In this document: piece by piece, positions 16,183-23,710 of the stretch
How the letters are laid out: each line of letters opens with the position of its first letter
How positions within the stretch are numbered: the stretch's first letter is position 1
Assembly (NCBI GenBank): GCA_965368175.1
Contig: CBDULX010000003.1
Location: forward strand, 1 to 42,369
Direction of reading: 5' to 3'
DNA: 42,369 bases
DNA from: CBDULX01 sp965368175
GTDB taxonomy: Bacteria; Pseudomonadota; Gammaproteobacteria; SZUA-229
The notes under the pieces: generated by a model
What the model was told of the DNA's origin: nothing
Seen by the model: only the letters and a program-made list of their open reading frames with translations
Databases searched by the model: none
Program-made: the position numbers and the translations under genes

Positions 16183-16653
16183 ATGGATATTAACCGGCTA
16201 ATTGCTCCTGACCGCGTTATCTGCCTTGACCAGATCAGCAGTAAAAAGCGATTACTGGAAAAAATGGGGCAAATGCTCAGCCTGGGCGCAATTGACCTGG
16301 ACCCTGCGGACATCTTCAATAAACTGATTGAAAGAGAACGCCTGGGGTCAACGGGTCTCGGTCATGGGGTGGCATTGCCCCATGGCCGTTTAGGTATTAA
16401 CGATACAACTGTCGGCGCCTTTATCAAACTTGATACTCCGGTCGATTTTGATAGCTCCGATGGTCTGCCCGCCGACCTGATTTTTGCTTTACTGGTACCG
16501 GTAGAACACACCGAAGAGCACCTTCAGATACTGGCATCACTGGCCGGCATGTTCAGCGACAGTGAATTCTGCAGGAAGCTTCGTGAATGCAAAAACAACG
16601 AAGACTTATTCAAACTGCTCTCCGGCTGGTCAGCCACAAGTATCGCTTCCTGA
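16183..16653 (+). CDS. ptsN: PTS IIA-like nitrogen regulatory protein (EIIA-Ntr)
   Basis: A 156-residue EIIA of the fructose/nitrogen type. The phosphorylatable histidine is in GLGHGVALPHGRLG (the LPHGR motif), and the C-terminal half has LIFALLVPVEHTEEHLQILA SLAGMF. EIIA-Ntr accepts phosphate from HPr-like proteins and regulates potassium transport and other functions instead of carrying sugar. It is located between hpf and hprK, with no membrane EII component nearby, which supports a purely regulatory role. Confidence 0.96.
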   Translation: MDINRLIAPDRVICLDQISSKKRLLEKMGQMLSLGAIDLDPADIFNKLIERERLGSTGLGHGVALPHGRLGINDTTVGAFIKLDTPVDFDSSDGLPADLIFALLVPVEHTEEHLQILASLAGMFSDSEFCRKLRECKNNEDLFKLLSGWSATSIAS

Positions 16654-16665
16654 GCGGGAACTCAA

Positions 16666-17601
16666 ATGCATAACCGACTAACACCGCAAGATCTTTTTGA
16701 TCATTTACAACAACACATTGATCTGCACTGGATAGCCGGCAAGCAACACGCACAACGCATTATCAAACGCAACCTGCATTTAAATTACCAGGCCACTCTC
16801 ATTGGCCACCTCAACCTGATCCACCCTAACCGGGTTCAGGTCATTGGTAAGACCGAATGGAGTTATTTAAATAATTTACAGAAATCTTCCCGACAGGACA
16901 TCCTTAAACAGATATTTAACCGACGTACTGCCGCTATTATTGTTTGCGACAGTATCGAAGTTCCGGACAACCTGATTGATCTAGCCGACTACAATCAAAC
17001 ACCCTTGTTTGCCAGCGAACTCAACAGCCACGAACTGATCGACAGTATTCGCTTTTACCTGTCAAACCTGCTGGCGGAAAATACCATTATTCACGGTGTT
17101 TTTATGGAAGTTATGGGTACCGGTGTATTACTCACCGGCCCCAGCAGTGTCGGCAAAAGTGAACTGGCACTTGAACTGGTTACCCGCGGCCATCGTCTGG
17201 TCGCCGACGACGCACCCATATTCACCCGCATCGGCCCCAACATACTCAACGGCACCTGCCCGGAAGTACTAGAGGATTTCATGGAAGTGCGCGGACTGGG
17301 TGTGCTCAATATCCGTAAAATGTATGGCGATAACTCGATTAAAAAGAACAAATACCTGCGCCTGGTGATTCATCTTGAACGCATGAAAATAGCAGACCGA
17401 CAGCAGCTTGACAGGCTCTATGGCTGTCGAACAGTGCACACTATTCTAGACATCGACATTCCGCAAGTAATGATACCGGTCGCCTCAGGTCGAAATCTGG
17501 CGGTCATGGTTGAAGCTGCTGTTCGGAACCATATATTGATGGAAAATGGCCACAACGCCAGTGACGAATTCATTCAACGACAAAGCCAGTTTATAATATG
17601 A
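16666..17601 (+). CDS. hprK: HPr kinase/phosphorylase
   Basis: A 311-residue bifunctional enzyme that phosphorylates or dephosphorylates the regulatory serine of HPr. The Walker A GPSSVGKS is at residues 158-165. It is preceded by IIHGVFMEVMGTGVLLT with the catalytic histidine at 143, and followed by LVADDAPIF and the family signature EVRGLGVLNIRKMYG. The N-terminal domain is about 130 residues, as in full-length HprK. The stop overlaps rapZ by four bases. The partner HPr, encoded about 1.2 kb downstream, keeps the target serine. Confidence 0.96.
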   Translation: MHNRLTPQDLFDHLQQHIDLHWIAGKQHAQRIIKRNLHLNYQATLIGHLNLIHPNRVQVIGKTEWSYLNNLQKSSRQDILKQIFNRRTAAIIVCDSIEVPDNLIDLADYNQTPLFASELNSHELIDSIRFYLSNLLAENTIIHGVFMEVMGTGVLLTGPSSVGKSELALELVTRGHRLVADDAPIFTRIGPNILNGTCPEVLEDFMEVRGLGVLNIRKMYGDNSIKKNKYLRLVIHLERMKIADRQQLDRLYGCRTVHTILDIDIPQVMIPVASGRNLAVMVEAAVRNHILMENGHNASDEFIQRQSQFII

Positions 17602-18455
17602 AACTGATTATTATCAGCGGGCTATCCGGCTCCGGAAAAACAGTGGCCCTGCATACCCTGGAAGATGAAGGCTATTATTGCGTCGATAACCTGACCCTGA
17701 GCCTGTTACCCAGCTTCATCGAACAAATAGTCGAACATGAATTTAAAGCCTACGATCTCGTGGCAATTGGCATAGATGCTCGCAGCGGCAGCCAGCACCT
17801 GGATAGTTTCAGTGACATTATTAAAAATCTTAAAACTTCACACATCAATATTGAAGTGGTGTTCTTCCAGGCTGAAAAGAATACCCTGATCAAACGTTTC
17901 AGTGATACTCGCCGCAAACACCCATTAACCCGAAGTGGTGCACCACTGGCTGAAGCCATCGATATTGAAACCAGCTTGCTGCAACCAATCTCTACTACCG
18001 CCGATCTCATTATCGACACCACCAACACCAACATTCATCAGTTGCGGGAACTGATCAAACAACGCATACTCAATCGACCCAAAAATGAACTCTCACTGTT
18101 GATTCAGTCGTTTGGTTTTAAAAACAGCGTGCCCGCCGATTCTGATTTTGTGTTCGATGTACGCTGCCTGCCCAATCCACACTGGGAACAACGCTTACGG
18201 CCACTCACCGGACAGGATCCGGAAGTACAAAAATTTCTGCAGGATAAAGAAGATGTAATCTCCATGCTGGATCAAATCACCCAGTTTATGGAATACTGGA
18301 TACCAAAATTTGCCGAACAAAACCGTTATTACCTGACCATTTCGGTGGGTTGCACTGGTGGCCAGCACCGCTCGGTATATATTGCCGAACAACTGATAAA
18401 ACGCCTGCAGAACAGTTACAATAATATTTCATTACGTCATAGAGAAGTAGAATGA
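17598..18455 (+). CDS. rapZ: RNase adapter protein RapZ (YvcJ-family P-loop protein)
   Basis: A 285-residue nucleotide-binding protein. The P-loop GLSGSGKT is at residues 8-15, then DNLTLSLLPSF, IGIDARS, FSDTRRKHPL and the C-terminal GCTGGQHRSVYIAEQL. In enterobacteria RapZ directs small RNA decay that controls glmS and senses cell-envelope precursors; in other bacteria the family binds UDP-GlcNAc. Both fit its place beside LPS and PTS genes. Overlaps hprK and the EIIA-Man gene by four bases at each end, so the three are translationally coupled. Confidence 0.96.
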   Translation: MKLIIISGLSGSGKTVALHTLEDEGYYCVDNLTLSLLPSFIEQIVEHEFKAYDLVAIGIDARSGSQHLDSFSDIIKNLKTSHINIEVVFFQAEKNTLIKRFSDTRRKHPLTRSGAPLAEAIDIETSLLQPISTTADLIIDTTNTNIHQLRELIKQRILNRPKNELSLLIQSFGFKNSVPADSDFVFDVRCLPNPHWEQRLRPLTGQDPEVQKFLQDKEDVISMLDQITQFMEYWIPKFAEQNRYYLTISVGCTGGQHRSVYIAEQLIKRLQNSYNNISLRHREVE

Positions 18456-18844
18456 ACGTCGGCTTATTACTGATCAGTCATCAGGCTGTTGCCAGCAACT
18501 TGTTAACAACAGCCAATAACATGCTCGGTAACTGCCCGATAAATATCCGGGTACTGGAAATACCCCTTGATGCATCACTGGAAGATTCGCAGCAGCAGGC
18601 CAGTCAATTAATCAACCAGCTCAACCAGGGGGATGGAGTACTGATACTGAGCGATTTATATGGCGGGACACCGAGTAATATTGCTCACTTCATCATAGAC
18701 CAGGTGAGTACCAAAATGGTGTCGGGCTTGAATTTGCCCATGCTGATAAAAGTTTTGAATTATCCAGAGATAAGCCTGGAGGAAATGGCTGCCAAGGCCA
18801 TAAGTGGTGGCCAGGCGGGCATACAACTGTGTGATTGCAAGTGA
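18452..18844 (+). CDS. PTS EIIA component, mannose family
   Basis: A 130-residue single-domain EIIA of the mannose (EIIA-Man/ManX) class. The phosphorylation site is in GLLLISHQAVASNLL, with histidine at residue 10; the usual THG becomes SHQ here. The second family motif LILSDLYGGTPSNIAHF is conserved. No IIB, IIC or IID sugar components are encoded in the window, so a regulatory role is likely, as in other proteobacteria with this hprK-rapZ-EIIA-HPr-EI layout. The start overlaps rapZ by four bases; HPr starts six bases after the stop. Confidence 0.92.
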   Translation: MNVGLLLISHQAVASNLLTTANNMLGNCPINIRVLEIPLDASLEDSQQQASQLINQLNQGDGVLILSDLYGGTPSNIAHFIIDQVSTKMVSGLNLPMLIKVLNYPEISLEEMAAKAISGGQAGIQLCDCK

Positions 18845-18849
18845 ATTAT

Positions 18850-19125
18850 ATGACTGAAGTAACTTTACCGATCGATATTATCAATAAACTGGGCATGCAT
18901 GCTCGAGCAGCAGCAAAATTCGTAAACACCGCATCCAGTTTTACCAGTGATGTGGAAATCGAACGCAATGGAAATAGAGTGAATGGCAAAAGCATTATGG
19001 GCGTAATGATGCTAGCTGCCTCCAGAGGCACTCAAATTATTTTGCATATACACGGCGATGATGCCAACGACTGTAGCGATGCGCTGAAAACCTTAATCAA
19101 CAATAAATTCGACGAGGATGAATAA
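18850..19125 (+). CDS. ptsH: Phosphocarrier protein HPr
   Basis: A 91-residue HPr from the ATG at 18850 (MTEVTLPIDI). TTG at 18835 and GTG at 18841 are in frame but less likely and would overlap the EIIA gene. His17 in NKLGMHARAAAKF is the catalytic phosphohistidine, and Ser48 in NGKSIMGVMML is the regulatory serine, both intact. HPr can therefore take phosphate from EI and also be a substrate of the HprK encoded upstream. Together with EI and two EIIA proteins it forms a phosphorelay without visible sugar permease. Confidence 0.95.
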   Translation: MTEVTLPIDIINKLGMHARAAAKFVNTASSFTSDVEIERNGNRVNGKSIMGVMMLAASRGTQIILHIHGDDANDCSDALKTLINNKFDEDE

Positions 19126-19134
19126 GGCCAAATC

Positions 19135-20883
19135 ATGAGTGTAATGTTCAATGGTACAGGGGTATCGAAAGGCATCGCCATAGGCACGGCCTATGTCCTG
19201 TATCGTGAACAACCGGAAGTACCGGAATACCTGATCGATGAAGAACGCATCGATCATGAAATCAGTCGATTCATCCTCGCCCGCAAAATTGCCTTGCAGC
19301 AGTTGAATGACATTAAGCAAAAAGTGTCCGGCGGTGTGCCACAGGACATTACCCAGTTTATTGATACCAGCCTGTTAATGATCGAAGACCCGGTACTGGC
19401 CGATGGCACTATTAACTACATCCAGAACAAGAGCCGCAATGCGGAATGGGCCCTGCAGGTTCAGTGCGAGCGACTGGTGAAAGTATTCGATGAAATGGAT
19501 GACCCCTATCTTAAAACCCGAAAAGATGATGTCATCCATGTAGTACAGCGCATTCAACGTTGCCTGATCGCAAGCATTGATCCCGAACTACCGGATGACG
19601 ATGAAGATCATATGAAAGGCCGTATCATTGTGGCCGATGACCTGACTCCGGCTGACACCTTATTGATGCAGCATCAGAAAATAGCCGCTTTTATCACTGA
19701 ATACGGTGGCCCCCTGTCTCACACCGCCATCCTCGCCCGCAATCTGGGCATCCCGGCCATTGTCGGCGTGCATCACGCCAAACAAATGATCCATGCCGGC
19801 GAAATGCTGGTGGTTGATGGCCAGCGCGGCATGATCGTCGCCGACCCCGACCGCAACACTCAGCGCCATTTCCGTAAGCTGCAAAAAGGCGAAAAACAAC
19901 GCCGACAAAACCTTTTTGATCTGAAGAACAAACCGGCAGTTACCACCGACGGTCATAGAATCACCCTGTACGGTAACATAGACCGTCCTGACGACATACG
20001 CGCAATGCGCCAGTACGACCATACAGGCGTTGGCCTCTACCGTACTGAAATGTTATTCATGGAAATGAATGAAAATCCACCTGAGGAAATCCAGTTTGAA
20101 ACCTATCGCCGGGCTTTGCGAGCGCTAAAAGGCCACCCTCTCACCATCCGTACCGCAGATTTGGGGGCCGATAAGGAAATGGACAGCAGCCTGCAGCACG
20201 GCCCACTGGCCCATAATCCGGCCATGGGATTACGCGCCATACGGCGTTGTCTAAAAGAGCCGCGTCAGTTTATGCGCCAGCTTCGAGCCATTTTACGTAC
20301 CGGTGCTTATGGCCGGGTACGCCTGATGATTCCTATGCTCACCTGCATCAGTGAACTGGAGCAGACCCTGGAACTGCTGGAACAGGCCAAGGAGGAACTG
20401 AGGGAACGCAAGGTCCGCTTCAATCCCGATATCCAGATAGGCGCAATGATCGAAGTACCCGCGGCTGCACTGTCGGCACAGAATTTTGCAGAAAGACTGG
20501 ATTTTCTCTCCATCGGCACCAACGACCTTATCCAGTACACACTGGCGCTAGACCGTATTGATGATGAAGTGAGTTATCTCTACAAACCCCTGCATCCAGC
20601 CGTACTCAAGCTGATCGACATCACCCTGCAAGCCGGCCAGCAAGCGAGCATACCTGTATCTATGTGTGGCGAAATGGCTAGCGACCCCATCTACACTCGC
20701 CTGCTGCTAGGTCTGGGATTGAAATGTTTCAGCGTGCAGGCCAACAGCCTGCTGGAAATTAAACATATAATCCGTCAGAGTCGCCTCGACAAGCTTGCCC
20801 CTGAAGTGCGTAAACTACTCAAACATGCCTGCACTTCAGATATCGAACACGGAGTGGAAATACTCAACCAGAAATTTAGTTAG
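19135..20883 (+). CDS. ptsI: Phosphoenolpyruvate-protein phosphotransferase (enzyme I)
   Basis: A 582-residue EI. The N-terminal domain starts MFNGTGVSKGIAIGTAYVL. The phosphohistidine loop is EYGGPLSHTAILARNLGIPAIVG with His196. The PEP-binding barrel has TGVGLYRTEMLFM, NPAMGLRAIRR, EVPAAALSAQNFAERLDFLS IGTNDLIQYTLALDR and PVSMCGEMASDP. It lacks the N-terminal GAF domain that defines the nitrogen-type PtsP, so it is a PtsI-type enzyme even though it sits in a nitrogen-PTS neighbourhood. It lies nine bases after HPr and is the last gene of the run that begins with rpoN. Confidence 0.95.
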   Translation: MSVMFNGTGVSKGIAIGTAYVLYREQPEVPEYLIDEERIDHEISRFILARKIALQQLNDIKQKVSGGVPQDITQFIDTSLLMIEDPVLADGTINYIQNKSRNAEWALQVQCERLVKVFDEMDDPYLKTRKDDVIHVVQRIQRCLIASIDPELPDDDEDHMKGRIIVADDLTPADTLLMQHQKIAAFITEYGGPLSHTAILARNLGIPAIVGVHHAKQMIHAGEMLVVDGQRGMIVADPDRNTQRHFRKLQKGEKQRRQNLFDLKNKPAVTTDGHRITLYGNIDRPDDIRAMRQYDHTGVGLYRTEMLFMEMNENPPEEIQFETYRRALRALKGHPLTIRTADLGADKEMDSSLQHGPLAHNPAMGLRAIRRCLKEPRQFMRQLRAILRTGAYGRVRLMIPMLTCISELEQTLELLEQAKEELRERKVRFNPDIQIGAMIEVPAAALSAQNFAERLDFLSIGTNDLIQYTLALDRIDDEVSYLYKPLHPAVLKLIDITLQAGQQASIPVSMCGEMASDPIYTRLLLGLGLKCFSVQANSLLEIKHIIRQSRLDKLAPEVRKLLKHACTSDIEHGVEILNQKFS

Positions 20884-21203
20884 CGGTATTCGTTAACAAA
20901 ATCCCCTGCGGCCACTTGCCGTCGTTTACATCTCGGCATAGACTAGCGCCGTCAGTATTAGCACATACTACTAAGCTTTATGAGAGTTCAGAAATTATGG
21001 GGTAGACATCTACCGGTACGTAACCTGTCATCCATATATTGACCCGTGTCTTAATTATCTCCCGTGAGCGATGATACTGAATAACCAGGGAACCTCTGAT
21101 TATGCCTTTTTGTAGTAAGTTGCGATGAGTGTTCATATTTTTCACGACCTGATCAGATCCTCCCTGAACAAACAGGCAACGCCAATCGAACAATGGGCTT
21201 GAA
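20884..21203. other. Intergenic region between ptsI and mgtE (320 bp)
   Basis: No gene is seen. The right part holds one degenerate copy of the GGGAACCTCTGAT-type palindromic element (about 21081-21168, listed separately). I looked for features of an M-box or other magnesium riboswitch ahead of mgtE and saw none that I could defend. A leader of up to 250 bases before mgtE is possible. Confidence 0.5.
21081..21168. repeat. Palindromic repeat family, copy 1 (degenerate)
   Basis: The left arm ataaccagggaacctctgat (21081-21100) is identical over 20 bases with 40763-40782. The proposed right arm at 21151-21165 (gatcagatcctccct) matches the reverse of the left arm in 11 of 15 bases, so this copy is decayed. 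It lies in the leader of mgtE. Confidence 0.5.
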
Positions 21204-22565
21204 ATGATAGATAAACCGGACACTGCTGAAAACACAGAAAATAAAATACAGGCGCTGTCTGATGCCCTGGAGTCCGGCACCCTGTATACAGCCCGTGGCA
21301 TGCTCAATGCCCTGCATCCTGCAGAAATCGCTCTGCTACTCGAATCTCTCCCCCCGCGTAATCGCGACCTCACCTGGGAACTGGTGAGTGACGATAACAA
21401 GGGTGAAGTATTAATCAGCCTGGGCGAAGAAGCGCGTGCTCTGCTGGTAAAAGACATGTCCCATGAGGCCCTGGTCAACGTCACCGAAGGTCTGGATCTG
21501 GACGACTCCGCTGACTTCATTCAGTCATTGCCCGATGCCCTCATCAACCGGGTACTGCAATCTCTCAACAGCCAGCACCGAGCGCTGCTGGAAACAGTAC
21601 TCTCCTACCCGGAAGACAGTGCCGGTGGTCTGATGAACACCGACACCATCACCATACGCCCGGAAGTGACCCTGGATGTGGTATTGCGTTATCTGCGCCT
21701 GCTGGGTGACATACCCAATCTTACCGACAGCATGATTGTGGTGGATCGAGCCAACCATTACCTGGGCACCCTGCCCCTGTCACAACTGCTCATTAACGAG
21801 CCCCACTTCACTGTGGCCGAAATCATGGACGACGAGTCCGAGTCTATACCCGTCACCATGCCCGACACCGAAGTTGCCAAACTGTTCGAGACCCACGACC
21901 TTATCTCCGCACCGGTGGTAGACAGCAATAATTACCTGCTGGGCAGAATCACCGTCGATGATGTGGTAGACGTTATCCGTGACGAAGCCGACCACTCATT
22001 ATTAAGCATGGCAGGTCTGGCTGACGAAGAAGACCTGTTCGCCCCGGCCATACCCAGCAGCTATCGACGTGCTATCTGGTTAGGCATTAACCTCATTACC
22101 GCTTTCATGGCCTCCTGGGTCGTTAGTAACTTCGAAGCCACCCTGGAAAAAGTAGTCACCGTCGCCATCCTCATGAACGTCGTCGCCAGCATGGGCGGCA
22201 TCGCCGGCAGCCAGACCATCACCCTGGTGATACGCGGACTGGCACTGGGCCAGGTCAGCAAAAACAACCGACGCTGGTTACTCAACAAGGAAATCGTCGT
22301 TGGCTTACTCAATGGCGCACTCTGGGCCATTGTGGTAGCCGCCATCGCCACACTCTGGTTCGGTGATTTCTCCATCGGCCTGGTCATCGCCGCCGCATTA
22401 ATTATCAATCTTTTCTTTGCCGCAACCTCGGGGGTGGTCATACCCATAGTGTTACGCAAAGTAGGTATAGACCCTGCGATAGCGGGCAGTGTCATACTCA
22501 CTACGGTGACAGATATTGTAGGGCTGCTGGCGTTTCTGGGATTGGCGACTGTGTTTTTGTTATAA
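21204..22565 (+). CDS. mgtE: Magnesium transporter MgtE
   Basis: A 453-residue MgtE. The cytoplasmic N domain (about 1-130) is a helical superhelix with ARGMLNALHPAEIALLLESL PP and DFIQSLP. The CBS pair follows (about 130-260), with SYPEDSAGGLMNTDTITIRP and DVVDVIRDEADHSLLSMAGL. Five membrane helices then begin at IWLGINLITAFMASWVV, with the family-specific NVVASMGGIAGSQTITLVIR GLALGQ and the Mg-site region VILTTVTDIVGLLAFLGLA. The N and CBS domains close the channel when cytoplasmic magnesium is high. It is separated from ptsI by 320 bp and is probably an independent unit. A perfect 16-bp palindrome lies 45 bp after the stop. Confidence 0.97.
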   Translation: MIDKPDTAENTENKIQALSDALESGTLYTARGMLNALHPAEIALLLESLPPRNRDLTWELVSDDNKGEVLISLGEEARALLVKDMSHEALVNVTEGLDLDDSADFIQSLPDALINRVLQSLNSQHRALLETVLSYPEDSAGGLMNTDTITIRPEVTLDVVLRYLRLLGDIPNLTDSMIVVDRANHYLGTLPLSQLLINEPHFTVAEIMDDESESIPVTMPDTEVAKLFETHDLISAPVVDSNNYLLGRITVDDVVDVIRDEADHSLLSMAGLADEEDLFAPAIPSSYRRAIWLGINLITAFMASWVVSNFEATLEKVVTVAILMNVVASMGGIAGSQTITLVIRGLALGQVSKNNRRWLLNKEIVVGLLNGALWAIVVAAIATLWFGDFSIGLVIAAALIINLFFAATSGVVIPIVLRKVGIDPAIAGSVILTTVTDIVGLLAFLGLATVFLL

Positions 22566-22609
22566 GTTATAACAGAGCATTCGTAATTTACAGGTTTATA
22601 AAGGCACGC

Positions 22610-22625
22610 TCGTGCTTAAGCACGA
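22610..22625. other. Perfect 16-bp palindrome downstream of mgtE
   Basis: TCGTGCTTAAGCACGA is a perfect inverted repeat with no loop. It is followed by tgcaaaaaaccg on the plus strand, so it is not a clean U-tract terminator, and a dyad operator is equally possible. The function cannot be read from sequence. Confidence 0.35.
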
Positions 22626-22798
22626 TGCAAAAAACCGTTACATTGCCTGTAACTAACCTGAAAGTAATTGAAAACCCCCGTTTCACCCAGACCTGGTATG
22701 CTTTATTATTGTAATAATGAAACGATATATAGAACGGCGCAATTTACCGAAATATACGGTGTTCGTAGATTACACTGTTATGCAATAAAGGAATAATT

Positions 22799-23101
22799 AT
22801 GAAGCATTACATAATTGTTGAAACAAATGTTACCAATCCAGGATGGATTCCTGATTATTTAAAAAATGTAACACCTATGGTTGAAAAATTCGGTGGTAAA
22901 TATCTAACTAGAACATCGAATATTCAATTACTAGAAGGAAACAGTGAAATACCTCAATTTTCGTTAATCGCAGAGTTTCCATCTAAAGAAAGTGCCACTA
23001 ATTTTTATAACAGCACTGAATACGAGCCCTACAAAAAAGCAAGGCAAAAGGGCTCGAGCAGCAAATTTCTACTTGTTCCAGCTGAGGGCACAAACGTATA
23101 A
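22799..23101 (+). CDS. DUF1330-like dimeric alpha/beta-barrel protein
   Basis: A 100-residue protein with the DUF1330 pattern: a first strand and helix (YIIVETNVTNPGWIPDYLKN VTPMVEKFGGKYLTR), then FSLIAEFPSKESATNFYNST EYEPYKKAR. The biochemical role of this family is unknown; it belongs to the dimeric ferredoxin-like (EthD/ABM) fold group. Codon use is AT-rich compared with mgtE. The stop codon TAA (23099-23101) is itself the start of the attC-like repeat (gtaTAACAAGTCGGTCAA), as commonly seen in integron cassettes. A ribosome-binding site (aaagga) lies about 10 bp before the ATG. Confidence 0.8.
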   Translation: MKHYIIVETNVTNPGWIPDYLKNVTPMVEKFGGKYLTRTSNIQLLEGNSEIPQFSLIAEFPSKESATNFYNSTEYEPYKKARQKGSSSKFLLVPAEGTNV

Positions 23102-23176
23102 CAAGTCGGTCAAATTGTTCGCTATCACTCACTCGGACCGCCATAAAGCGGAGGCCATTTACCTATAACGTTAGCT
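23096..23176 (+). repeat. attC-like recombination site, copy 1
   Basis: It begins gtataacaagtcggtcaa (left core-like GTATAAC, 6 of 7 positions of RYYYAAC). It has the inner hairpin ccgcc-ataaa-gcgg and ends acctataacgttagct (right core-like GTTAGCT, 6 of 7 of GTTRRRY). This is the form I associate with attC sites (TAACAAGTCGGTCAA ... AACGTTAGC). The next gene starts 13 bp after the right core, a typical cassette spacing. About 39 of 48 bases in its central part match copy 2. Confidence 0.6.
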
Positions 23177-23188
23177 TAATAAAAAACC

Positions 23189-23656
23189 ATGGGAAAACCT
23201 ATATTCGAACAAACAAGCAATATTAACGACCCCATTGAAGAGTACCTGTCTAATTCAATCATCGATTATGGCAAAGCACAACTCAATGACGAATTACCAC
23301 TAAAACTTTACTGTAGCTGTAAATCTAACCAAGGGGAGTTACTTGGTGCGGTTATGGGCACAAAAACAATAAACTTATTCTTTATCTCACACATCTTTGT
23401 TGATAAAGAATATCGAAGAAAAGGCATTGGAACTAAGTTACTATCACAAATCGAAATCAAAGCTAAAAATATCGGCTGCAATATTATCAGACTCAATACT
23501 TTCAATAACTTATCTCAAAATTTTTATTTAAATAATGGCTATTCAGAAACCACACGTATCAATAGTTATATGAGTGGCTTTGACCTGGTGTATTATGAGA
23601 AAACAATCAGCCAGGTGCATAAAATCGTTCGCTACCGCTCACTGGACCCGCCATAA
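23189..23656 (+). CDS. GNAT-family N-acetyltransferase
   Basis: A 155-residue protein with the GNAT core: IFVDKEYRRKGIGTKLLSQI EIKAKNIGCN contains motif A (the acetyl-CoA pyrophosphate loop RRKGIGTKL), then IIRLNTFNNLSQNFYLNNGY SET, which is motif B. The acetyl acceptor is unknown; similar proteins acetylate small molecules, antibiotics or protein N-termini. The gene is AT-rich. Its last residues (HKIVRYRSLDPP) are encoded inside the following attC-like repeat, a feature often met in integron cassettes whose ORF reads into attC. There is no close neighbour that suggests a pathway. Confidence 0.82.
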   Translation: MGKPIFEQTSNINDPIEEYLSNSIIDYGKAQLNDELPLKLYCSCKSNQGELLGAVMGTKTINLFFISHIFVDKEYRRKGIGTKLLSQIEIKAKNIGCNIIRLNTFNNLSQNFYLNNGYSETTRINSYMSGFDLVYYEKTISQVHKIVRYRSLDPP

Positions 23657-23674
23657 AGCGGCGACCCTTTATGC
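23617..23674 (+). repeat. attC-like recombination site, copy 2 (degenerate ends)
   Basis: Outer inverted ends GCATAAA (23617-23623) and TTTATGC (23668-23674) enclose a hairpin ccgcc-ataaa-gcgg identical to that of copy 1. The central 48 bases align with copy 1 at about 39 positions. The classical core heptamers are not evident. The stop codon of the acetyltransferase lies in the loop. Confidence 0.5.
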
Positions 23675-23710
23675 TAAACCCTATGCTAATTAAATAATAA
23701 GCAACATTGT

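Noticed and set aside
20884..21203. Magnesium riboswitch (M-box) upstream of mgtE
   Set aside because: No recognisable conserved core; the leader is partly occupied by a decayed palindromic repeat.
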